From contig CBFFRQ010000089.1 of the NCBI GenBank assembly GCA_965644315.1, positions 558,001 through 622,000 of the forward strand: a DNA stretch of 64,000 bases, written 5' to 3'. The DNA comes from Caecitellus pseudoparvulus. Lineage: Eukaryota > Bigyra: Bicosoecida. Position 1 is the first letter of the stretch. Each line of letters opens with the position of its first letter. The notes under the pieces are model-generated. The model was not told the origin of the DNA and searched no databases. It worked only from the letters and a program-made list of their open reading frames with translations. Positions 1-10,500 of this stretch are shown piece by piece. The position numbers were made by a program, and so were the translations under genes.

Positions 1-669
1 CTGGAACACTGGTCTCCGCTGCTTGCACCTCAGCCCGCGCGCCTCCGCGCCGCTTGCGCTGCCCAGCACGCCCTGAGGCGGGTGCCTTCCTCGAACGAGT
101 CCTCACTGGCATGTTGTTGAGGCAGGTGCGAATCTTCACGGCCTCTGCGGCCACGCGAGTCCAACGAGCTCCACGTGCTATGCACCGCCACGGCACACGG
201 TACAGGCCAGGCGGTCCTGATCGCAGAGACACCGACAGCAAAGTCAGCTCTCGGCAGCCCTCGTGCTCCACCGTGCGCAGGTTGTTTAGTTTGTTTGAGA
301 AGTGCAGGCAGTCGTCAGATGCGCAGGGCCTCACAAGTGCTAGGGCACACCAAGTGGATTGCCACCCGCCGCAACCTTGCACAGCAAACAGCACTCGCCC
401 AAACTTGATCAGTCATGGGGTTCTCACAGAGTCCCATTCTCGCGCTCGGGATGGGGATCCTCACCCCACGATAGGCATGGCGGCCAGCCTGCTGCCACAC
501 ACCCGAGCGCCAACCATGGGGGGCGCTTCCAACAACAAGGAGTTGCTGGTGCAAAGCAACACCTACAAATTCCTATCTACCAGTGTTCACATTACCCCCT
601 GCATGCCCAAGGCATTCTGCAAGGCTGCGCACTTCAGTGCGGAACTTCGACTCCCCAACAGCATCAAGC
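1..669. other. 5' flank of COX6B, no gene recognised
   Basis: Several overlapping frames stay open here on both strands, but none shows a recognisable domain, a consistent splice pattern or a plausible protein composition. The stretch probably holds the COX6B promoter and 5' UTR, and possibly the edge of an upstream gene outside the window. Confidence 0.4.
637..647 (+). promoter_or_regulatory. GTGCGGAA-type motif upstream of COX6B
   Basis: GTGCGGAACTT lies 23-33 bases before the COX6B ATG. It is a one-base variant of the motif that recurs upstream of other starts in this window and may mark the transcription start or core promoter. The role is inferred only from position and recurrence. Confidence 0.35.
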
Positions 670-1522
670 ATGTCTGAGGCCAAGGTCGCCAGCCTGTCCA
701 TGGACACCGTGAAGGAGGTTGCTAGCAACATTGCCACTCAGATGGGCGTTGCTGACGCGCTCGAGGAGACCCCCGATGAGGTCCTGGCTCTGCTGGTGGC
801 TGCTGGCTCCGGCAAGTTCACACACGAAACCCGAGTGGACCGCCGCTTCCCCAACATGAACCAGGTGCGTGCTCCTTCGAAAGTGGTCACTTGCAGGGCT
901 ATGCACAAGTACTGGCCACCCCTTCCTCGCAGTACCACTCCTGCTGGTGAGACAGTGCCGCCTGCACATGTGCCGGCGTGATGTGGGTGCGGAATTGCCC
1001 AGCTCCTCATTACATCCGCCGCTTGCTCGCACCACAGGACCTCTGCCAACGAGTACCAGCTGTGCGTTAAGGCCACTGGTGACAAGACGAACCGACGCTG
1101 CCAGCAGCGGTACCGTGACACCCTCTCCACGTGCCCCGCCTACATGGTGAGTGAGCTCGCGTTCCCATGGCAGGCGGCAGGCCTGTCACACGAGCATCAC
1201 GCCTTGGCCGCGGGCAGGCGAGATCTGCATGCTCGCGCCATGCAGCACAGTCAACCTGCCATCTGGATCACTCGTGGTATACCTTACTCCTCTTTTCGCA
1301 GCTGGAGGGCTGGCAGGAGAACATCGACGAGGGTGCGTGCTGACCTGGCCTTGACTGTGCCTTGACTGCGCTCTGGCGCAGCAGCTGCACTCACACACCC
1401 CTTCCTTCCCGTCGGGCCGAGCAGGTGTCTACGTCGGCGTGAGCGACGAACCTCTGTACCCCGAGGAGGAGGAGGAGGAGGAGGAGGAGGAGGAGGAGGC
1501 CGAGGCTGAGGAGGAGGAGTGA
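670..1522 (+). CDS. COX6B: Cytochrome c oxidase subunit 6B (COX6B/Cox12), five exons
   Basis: Subunit of mitochondrial complex IV, facing the intermembrane space. Exons are 670-864, 933-946, 1038-1146, 1302-1332 and 1425-1522, which join in frame to 148 residues. The family signature RFPNMNQ is followed by paired cysteines CX9C and CX10C, the twin pattern that forms two disulfides after Mia40 import. The first cysteine and the CW pair are supplied only by the 14-base second exon; without it the frame breaks. The protein differs from the usual 85-95 residues by a roughly 55-residue N-terminal extension and by a C-terminal tail of almost pure glutamate encoded by a GAG repeat. Intron 2 contains a copy of the GTGCGGAATTG motif. 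The gene converges on PIEZO, with only 69 bases between the stop codons. Identification is firm; the start Met is the first in frame and fits. Confidence 0.9.
987..997 (+). promoter_or_regulatory. GTGCGGAATTG motif in COX6B intron 2
   Basis: An intronic copy of the recurrent non-coding motif, in the sense direction of the gene. Function unknown. Confidence 0.3.
1463..1498 (+). repeat. (GAG)12 microsatellite coding poly-Glu
   Basis: Twelve uninterrupted GAG codons at the C-terminus of COX6B, followed by a degenerate Glu/Ala stretch up to the stop. Pure trinucleotide runs of this kind are prone to length change between strains. Confidence 0.9.
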
Positions 1523-1544
1523 TCTGCCACAGCTGCCGTCAAGC

Positions 1545-1556
1545 TGCAATGCATTG
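1545..1556. terminator. Palindromic AATGCATT element between convergent stops
   Basis: CAATGCATTG is a perfect palindrome in the 69-base gap between the COX6B and PIEZO stop codons. It therefore presents AATGCA on both strands, 25 bases after the COX6B stop and 36 bases after the PIEZO stop. AATGCA recurs after many stop codons here, so this may serve as a shared bidirectional polyadenylation signal. This is inference. Confidence 0.4.
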
Positions 1557-1591
1557 AACAGAAAGCCCGCTGCCTCGGGCAGCACAAACCC

Positions 1592-4500
1592 TTACTCCTC
1601 ATCTGGGTCTGCTGTAATTCGGAGCAGGATGGTGGGTGATCGCAGCAGCTTCAGAAGCACGTGAAATAGCCGGGCTTCGTCCCGCAGGTGCCCCGGGTAG
1701 CTCTCCGTGCGCGACACTGCTACGCCCTCCACCAGCTCTTGCAGCGCGTCACATTGAGGCATGTCTGAGTAAATGGCGTCTTCCACGCGTGGTGCCAGCG
1801 AAGTCCGCGCCATACGCCCCACAGTTAGCACGATGGTCAAGTACATGGCCAAGATGCCGCTGGCGCCCAGCGCCTGCGTGATGATCTGCGGAGGCAGCTC
1901 ATCAGATACGAGGGAAAACTGGAGCCCGAGACCCGAAACATCTGCCCCAGCACGAGGCGGCATGAGGCCTGAAGAGGGGTCCACGACTTGGCCATCCTCG
2001 TTGGTGACGGCCCACCACAAGCTGACGCCAAGGGCTGCAGGCTTCGGTTGAGCAGCCCGACATGCCGTTGGCATGCCGCCAGAGCCTGCAGCTACCTGCG
2101 CAGCGCAGACATTGCCGAGAGAGGGGTTAAGGCCAGCCCGGGGCGAGAGACTCGTGTCACGGAAGAGGCGCAGACCCAGGGTACGGTGGTTTGTAGAGAT
2201 AGGGAAAGGGTCCGAGGCACCAGGCAGGCGCAGCACCATCGGGTAGGTGTCCGAGATGAGGGTCATGTTGCTTTTGAACGGCACCTGCCATGCATATTCA
2301 GGTGCAGAGAAGGCCGCCTGCACTGTGTTCAGTAGCTCGCCACAGTGCTCCGCAGTCAGCTGTGTCGAGGAAGTGGACGTTGCCTCCGCGTTGTCCACCG
2401 GCGCGGGTCGCGTGAAGGTGTACTCGATCTGCAGCGTGGCATTAAGCGTCTGGTTGGAACAGCCAGACAACACCCCAAGCAGGTTTGACACAGTTGGGGG
2501 GTTAACTGTCCACTCAGAAGCCGAAAAGGGGTAAAGTGTCAGGAGTTGTGCGTCTTTGCGCTGAGCAGGGGTGACTGCGTTGCGGACACCAGCGCGGCTG
2601 TTGCTGTCCACGACCCTGGCCCAATAGCCCCCCAACGAGGAAGCCTTTTGCAGAAACTGCACTTGTGACGAAGAAAATAGGGTGTACGTATTGCCAGGCC
2701 CCTTCAAGCTCACCTGCACTGTCGCGCCTTCGACAAAGTTCTTCTGCAGGGTGGGGTTCAGTCCGCTGAAGAGCACCAGTGGGAGGAGGATGACGGAAGT
2801 CAGCGCAAGGAAGAGGACGACACCCGAACAGCACTTCTCGCAGCAGAATGCACGTGGCTCTTGACCGCGCACGTACTCTGAGTAGTGCTTGCGGTGAGCA
2901 GCCTTCGTTTGGTTTTCAAGCAGCAGCGTCTCAACATTGTGCAGTCGCAGCCACTGGAAGACATCCAGGCTGGTGCGGGTAGAAACCCAATCTAGGAGAG
3001 CACGCAACTCCAGGAGGAAAGGCACACTGAGAAAAATTGTGACAAAGATGTTGAAGGGGAAGACGTGCTTGTGTGCACGGGAGGCGTCGAAGATGCTGTT
3101 CTGTGGCGGATGGCGGCCGTACCCCCAGTAGATCTGCAGGCAGCCCAACAGGAAGTACGACAGCAGCAGCAGGTATGCGAAGAGGGACGCGGGGTTCCCT
3201 GACAGAGGCACATTCTTCGTGAGGGGGTCTGTGAAGAAAAAAACAACGTGCAGACTCAGGACGAGGGCAACCTGCAGGATGACCTTGATCATCAGGGATC
3301 GGAGAAGGAAGCCCAGCCGCTCCACCACCATCCACACGACGATGCCCAGCACAGCCACGACCATGGACGGGCTGAGCTGGTTGTAGGCTAGTTCTTGCGA
3401 AATTCCCCCGGCTCCCCCTGCATCCGAAATCTGGTTGAAAGCCACCATGACGAAGATCAAGGTAATGAACTGCACGATGAACGTCCACAGGTACAAATCC
3501 CGGCCGGGCTTGGGGGGGTCCAGTGCGTCTGGATCCAGAACAGCCGCAGCGTATCCTGTCAGGCAAGCCTTGCTCTCGCCCGCACACGAAGCACAGCAAG
3601 CACAACTGGCGTCATCCACTTCATCGTGACTGTGCTTCATAGTGGCTTGGTGCTGTTGCGCCTCGGGGGAGCAGCAAGCACAGCTGCAGCAACAGCAGTA
3701 CCCCGGAGATCCCGCTTCACCTGCTTGATGTTTGGTCTCTGCCCCAGGAAGCAGGGGTTCCTGCAAACTGGCTTTAGCGCTCTCACGCTCACTGGGATAC
3801 GTTTGGATGGCCAGTGCGGTGTCGGTCTCATCAGACTCGGCACCTGAGAAAAAGGAGCCCGTCGCGTCCCTGTCGTCCATGGAGTCTCCCGAAGAGTCAC
3901 TACTCGCTCCTCCAGCATCGCTGGCATTGTTTCCCTCGATATGAGCCGCTAGAATGTGCACGTGGGCTGCTGTGCCGAGCGTGCCCCGCTGCACCAGCCA
4001 CAGCCCCTTGATCTTCAGCACGGCCTTGTGCAGTAGCAGCGCTCCGATGAGAATGAAGTCCCACAGCACACCAGCGAAGAAGCCCGGACCGCCATACGCA
4101 GCCCCAAGTTTAGATACGCCCACAATATCGGTAGGCTGCACGAACTGCTGTGCAGACTTGAAGTCCGGCAGGCCGCTGCCTTCACATGAAGCGAAAGCAG
4201 CCCAGTGCCAGTAAAATCCAGAGCTCGTGGCATGGAGCTGAAGGCAAAACGCAGGAAGCTGCGCCACGAACTTGATCGCAAACACCAACAGCATGTAAAT
4301 GATCAAGATGTCCCATGCCAGTGCATGTGGGCGAGGATACTGCCATCCAATGCAAAGCAGGTATGCCAGCATCACGGAAACTGAGAGGGCACTGGCATAC
4401 ACGAGAGTGTTGATGCAGATGGCGAGGCCCACGATTGTGCCTGTGTTTGAGAGCACCCCGAGTATGGCTAGGTGCACGGCAAACATGCACTTCCACCGCA

Positions 4501-7500
4501 GCCGCAACGCAAGCATGTCCTCCATGCTGGTCGCTGTGTCCAAGCGCCAGTCAACCAAGCCAATCGCACGCAGGTTGTGTCTAAACCTGCCGATGGGACG
4601 AAGGAACAGAGTGCGGTCGACTGCAGGTCCAAGTCGACCCAATGCCCAATCCGCGACTGCCTCCAGCACCCAGTGCAGAAAGGTGTAAATGCTTGCAACG
4701 CTTGAGCCGGTGCCTGACAAGCACGAGTCACAGGCCACACAGCAACAAGCAGGGTCTGCGCTCTCGTCTTCTGGTTCCAAGCCTTCTTCACGCCGAGGCC
4801 AGTCCATGTCCACTACACAGCCCAGCGCACCACCGACAGTCGGTGAGGCTGCGACAGCCTCGCGGACAGTCATCTTCGGGGGCAGCGGGGTGGCATTCTG
4901 GAGAGTGAAGTCGCTTGCATCACGACGAGCGTCGCCCATGCGGCAGTCAGCTGGGTACTCTACCAAAGGATCCACACGCTGCTGCAACAAAGACAGCAAC
5001 TCGGCCTTGCTCGCCACTGTGAGACGCGTAGGGACAGCACGCGGGGCTGGGGTTTCAGCTCGCTTCGGGGATGTGCTCAGAGGTGACTGTTCAGACCATG
5101 AGCTGCTGTGCGAAGGGCTCACCCCGCCAAAGCTTCCCTGGGAGGCCCTGATCAGTCGTCGCCCTGAAGTGGAGCGACGAGAGAGCGGCACGTGGCCGGG
5201 TGGTCGAACTGGCAGCTCCCCAACGCTGTCAGCTCCCTCCCCGCTGCCTTGCGTGGAATCACGGCCAGCACCGTCAACGCCTTCGTCGCCCTCCCCCTGA
5301 ATCTCCACCGCCACAGCCGCCTGCCCCGCACCTTCCCAGGCACCTGGAAAGGCGTGTGTTGCGGATACGGTCACAGGGAACGCTTCCTCCGAAGACTCCT
5401 TGCTGGGCAAACAGAAGACAATGCTGTCACAAAACGCACCAGCGCCCGCGCTCGAACGCGCAACAACCTTGATCTCGTAAGCAAAGAGGGGTAGCATGCC
5501 TCGAAGTTCGACGAAGCCCGCCCCCGGTCGCGTCCATGGTGAGCGTTTAAAGTCTCCGAACAAGACTTTGCCTTGGCGCTCCACAGCTACACAGTATTTC
5601 AAGCGCTGGGCATCGTGCCCTCCCTCTTCGTCAGAGTCATAGCCAACGGGGGGCTTCCATGAAACGCGCACTTCAGTGGGTGATAAAAGCTCTACTCTCA
5701 CGTCGCGGGGCGGAGGGGGTGGCCACAGCGGGCGCCCATCCGGGTCCACTGCCACACCGACATCCTCCCCTGCAAGCATATTCTCCCACTTTGTCACACG
5801 AGCGACCAAATTACGAAGGCGCTCTTTGCGCTTTACTGCCACTCGTGCGGCCTTCTCCTTTGCGTGAGAACGCCATGAGACCTCCAGCAGCTCCTCCACT
5901 TCAGCACGGATGCCAGCCAACTTCACCTCACGCTCAACATGCGCCAGCACGCATTTGTACGCAGAGGAGTCAAAGACGAACGATTGCCACATTCCAAGTA
6001 CCATTACAATCAACGATGGCATCAGACCATTCGACCAATTGAACGGGCTGGGGCAGTGACGGTTGTCTGCTGTCGAGGCATGCATGGAGCCGAACGAAAT
6101 GCAATCCGCGGCGCCGGGCACTGAGACCACGCGCAGCTTTTGCAGACCAAGCATGATTTGCCAAGAGAAACAGGTGCCCCGCCCCACACAAGCATGGGGG
6201 GGCGGCTCAAAAATAGGCATCTGATACAGCACCTGGGCAAGGATGACCACGAAGTTGTACAGACGAAGCCACCTAAGGTACACATTACCGTGCTGCATAA
6301 GCTTAGAGGGTCGGTACAGAAACCAGAGGTTGAAGGCCAAGTACCCCGCATGAATGAGGTCTTGGTGCTCCTGCAAGGTAACAATGAGGAACAAGCATAG
6401 CAGCACTGCGTAAATGCTGTACCGAGCCACGAAGTACTGCGCCGCATCCCACGCGGAGGCCAAGCCATCAGATGAGTCAAGTTCAATGTCCGGACACTGG
6501 CCCGTCAGCTGCCTCAACGCCGCCCCGGCGTGCACTCTGTCCACGACTTCAGCCAAGACGTCCAATGGCAGCGGAGCCTTGAGGTCTGTGCCTTCATCTG
6601 AATCCACTCGAAGAAGGGGTAGATCTGCAGTTGGAGGTGGGGGGACCACTTCCTCGCCCCCTAGCCCTGTTGGTACCGCTGCAGCCTCGCCAGCGCTGCG
6701 AGGCAGGTCTGCTCCTCGTGGCAACACTTTTAGCAGCTCAGCTGCCAGCTTTTCGGCATACACTCGTGCTGTCAGCTGCTCCCGCACCACAGCAGTCCTC
6801 CACCTTCGAAGAACGATGAGCAGCAGCGTCGCACGGTAGCACTGCAGCCAGCCATCGGTATACCCTTGCGCTGAAGCTCTGCGTTGTGGTGAAAACTCTG
6901 TCACCCTCCTGCGGTATGTGGGGTACAAGTCGCTCAAGTGCCGGGACATCGCGCGGCGTTGAAACTCAGACTCCCCCACCCCACAGCATGCTCCACTTGA
7001 CGAGGACCAACGCCCGAGGAACGCTGCGTGCAGCTTCAGCCTTCGTTGTGAATGTACCCACTGCTTCTTTGTGAGGCTGGCAAAGAGCAGCACGGCGCAG
7101 TCTGCCAGCACGGTCCACCCGACCACCGCTGAGCCAGACCCGAAGTAGTACTCCCACTCTCCGCCACTCGACCAGGGCCAGGACTGCGACAGCCTGCCCT
7201 TGATCACACTGGGCCACGCTACAGCTCCCAGGTAGTGCATGGCGGTGATGGCACACGTAGTGAGCACCAAAGCATGCCACACCGCCGTTCGCAAGATGCG
7301 CAGCGGCCACCACGGAGCTTGGATGATGGCAAAGCAGACCATGTACACGAGCGAAAAAGCATCCAGGTGAAGCAAGGCAGCCAGCACCAGGGCGACACAG
7401 GTGGCACAGTGGAGAATGGAGGCTGAGTACAGGCGGAGCACTTTTGCAGTTCCCATGCAGCAGGTCACTTTCGCACGGGCGGCCAGGGCTCGCTCCTCCG

Positions 7501-10500
7501 CACTTTCGGCCGGCTGTTGCGCTACACCAGCTGTGCTGGAGCTGGCAAGGGCAGGCCTTCTGACAGGCATATGGGGCTGCTCATCTCCAGAATGCACCAT
7601 CTCCACTCCAGGCTCTGGCTGGGGAACTGCTGATGGTATGCCCTGCGCTTCAATGTCTGCAGCGATGCTCGCATCATCTTGGCGATGCAGCTGAGTTTCC
7701 ATGCCTCGTGGCGCCAATTTTTCAATGGCAGTGGGTCCCAGTTCCAGACGCATGACGATGCTACGGTGGCCCAAAGCTGCATGGCGATTCCCAGTGAACC
7801 TTAACGAATGGCCTTCCGTTGCTGGGGTCTGCACCGCAGCTGCCTGCAGCCCAGGGCTGCTTGCTGCGGGGGCTTCTTTGAGCAAGCCCCCCGCCACAGA
7901 GAGCCACTTGTGGCTAAGTCCAACAATGTTCTCAATTTGTATGGCCAAGCTCAAGCCGTTGGACTCTTGCCCGTCACTTTCAGCAGCTTCCCAGCGCAGC
8001 ACATCCGCTTCAAAGTCATGGGAAATGCGCTGGATCGCAGCTGCCAACAATAGCAGCAACGGCGGGCCCACCACACTTGACCACATGGAGTGCAAGAACG
8101 CCATGCCCGCTGCACTTTCCAAGTCGGTGGGAAACGGGGCGAGAGTTCCGTTCACATCAGCCCGCGGCAGTGAGGGGAGCCCTAGCGCGGCAGCCGTGGC
8201 CAGGTTTGCCGCAGGCACCACTCTCCCAGATCGCGCAAATGAAAACTGAAAGATGTACCTCACGGTGGCTCCCAACGCAGCCCATACAGCGAAAGGTGCC
8301 CAAACATCTCGATAGGGGCGCCTGGGCAAGTTTGCAGCTCTCATTTTCGTGACCAGCGCTTCCGCTTCAGCATACAAAGCTGCCTGGGCCTCAGATAGAC
8401 TGGAGTCAGAGGACGGCACCGTCGCCTCAACCTCTGCCTCGCTGACACCAGCGCGCCGCATGAGGCGCCGCTGGTCTGATCGCTGGCGTGATTCATAGTG
8501 CAACATCTGCAACCGTCCTTGCACCTCGGCGTGTGCCGCGCTTGCATCTTCCACAGCGGCCACATCAAGGACTGTGTGGGGGGACACTTCCTCCACAGAC
8601 ACCTGCAGGTCTCCGTGAACGCTTAGAGTGTGCTGGAAATGCACCAAGCGCGTTGTGATTGCGTCATGTCGGTGATGCCGGATGCCACACAGCACGGCAA
8701 GCGTGGGGCACGTGCGTTGACACCACCGGCAGCATACAGAGTCTCGACTGAGACAAGGCAGCCTCTCAAGGCAGTGCCATGTTGAACGATCTGTGCGGTA
8801 CACCATGGTCACAGTGCAGAACATGGCCATGAGCAGGCACACTGCCCCCCAGGCCGTTGGCTGCCAGGCGGCTGCGACAAAAGCAGCTGCGAGCGTGACC
8901 TTCCCGCTGTGGTAAAACATGGCCTTGAGAGTGTGTCGGTAGACAGCTGTGTACATGTACTGCGCTGCCAAGGCGAACGCAGAGCAGCAACTGTGGCAAC
9001 TCCTCGCGGAGCAGGCAGCATGATCGTCATCTTGAGATCCGCTGGAACTGCACGCATCAGAGGCATCCTCTGTCCTTGCAGTAGCCTCCTGGGCAACGCC
9101 ATGCATGTCTGCCAATCCGCGGGCCTGCTGTTGCCTCTGCCACTCGAAGCGCTTTGGGGATGCGCGCCTGGTTGACCTGGTGCTGGGCAGCACCCGACCA
9201 GAATCACCCTGCAGTGACAGCGGCGCCGGGTGCAAATCTGATGATGCCGCAGGAGTCAACTGCGCATCTGTGAGTGCCACATACTCCACCGATCTCTGGC
9301 GTGTCGGCGGACGAGGGCTGTGACTTCTAGTACAGCAACAACACAGCACACGGCAACACCGGGTAATGCACCGGTCCAGGTCATCTTCATTGGAGTTGAG
9401 AGCCTTGTCGATGGAGCGCAGTTGGACGAGCAGGAGAATGAGCATGGCGACATTGTCCAGGAAAGCAATGTACAGCGTTGATCCATCATACGTTGAGAAC
9501 CCAGCCTCCTGAACAGTCACCCATCCATTCTTGTAAATCTGATCCTCCACAAAGGACTTCACACCGGGAAACTGAAAGAGGTACTGCGCTGCAAAGATGA
9601 GTGCCTGAAGCAAAGCCAGCAGAGCCACACCTCCACGAAGACGCTGCAGTCGGTCGAAGGCTTCATCTTTGGACCCGGCGTTCCGGAGAGAGGTTCCTTG
9701 GGCAAGATGCACACCGAGCACAAGCAGGCCAAGAATCTGTGTCAGCACCGATGGAACGTCCACGGGGGGAAATGTGACCAGCAGCAGCATACCAATGAAT
9801 GCTGCGTAGAGCCCGTAGTGAAGCTGGATGCTGGCCAGGAACAAGAGCAGGTGACGGAGCCACGTCACCTTCTGCAGGAGGGAGGCCATGTGCTCTCTGT
9901 ACTCGTCTGACTGCTCAGCTTCATACTGTGCCAGCTGCACAGCTGACAGAGCCAGCAACAAGCAGTGACTTGCCACAGAGTTGTTCCACAGCGGTGGGGG
10001 TCCGTGGTTGCCAGGCACTGCCTTGTTTGCCAAGATCCACGACGGCAGTCGTGATGAACTTGGGCTGGCTTGAAACGCGACACAGTGCCACGTGAACGTC
10101 ACAAGCACAGCGAGGGCGGTGTACGCGACAAGTACGCGCCAATACCGGCGCCGGTACACTGGGGAGGCCAGCGCCACGACGAACATGAGCAAGTACACAG
10201 CGTGGATGATGTCAACCTGACCGAGAGTGAGCACGTACAGCACGACCAGGACCAGGACGTAGCTGCTCTCCCGGAGGAAAGTTAGGCCGAGTCTGAGCGC
10301 TCCCTTGCCCCAAATAAAGAAGGCGTGCAGCCACAGCGAACAGCCCTTTGCTGTGGTCAAGTCAGCTGAATAAAAACTGTCCTCTGACTCAGTTCGGGGG
10401 CGGCTAAGCGACTCAGTGCTCTGCAGGCCACCAGATGAAGAGGAAGCTTGGGACGCCGCAGACCGTGACTTCTGCCGCACCTGTGTGAGCTTGTAAAACA

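Noticed and set aside
54-712. Overlapping plus-strand frames before COX6B
   Set aside because: Composition and lack of motifs suggest chance; one continues into COX6B exon 1 in another frame.
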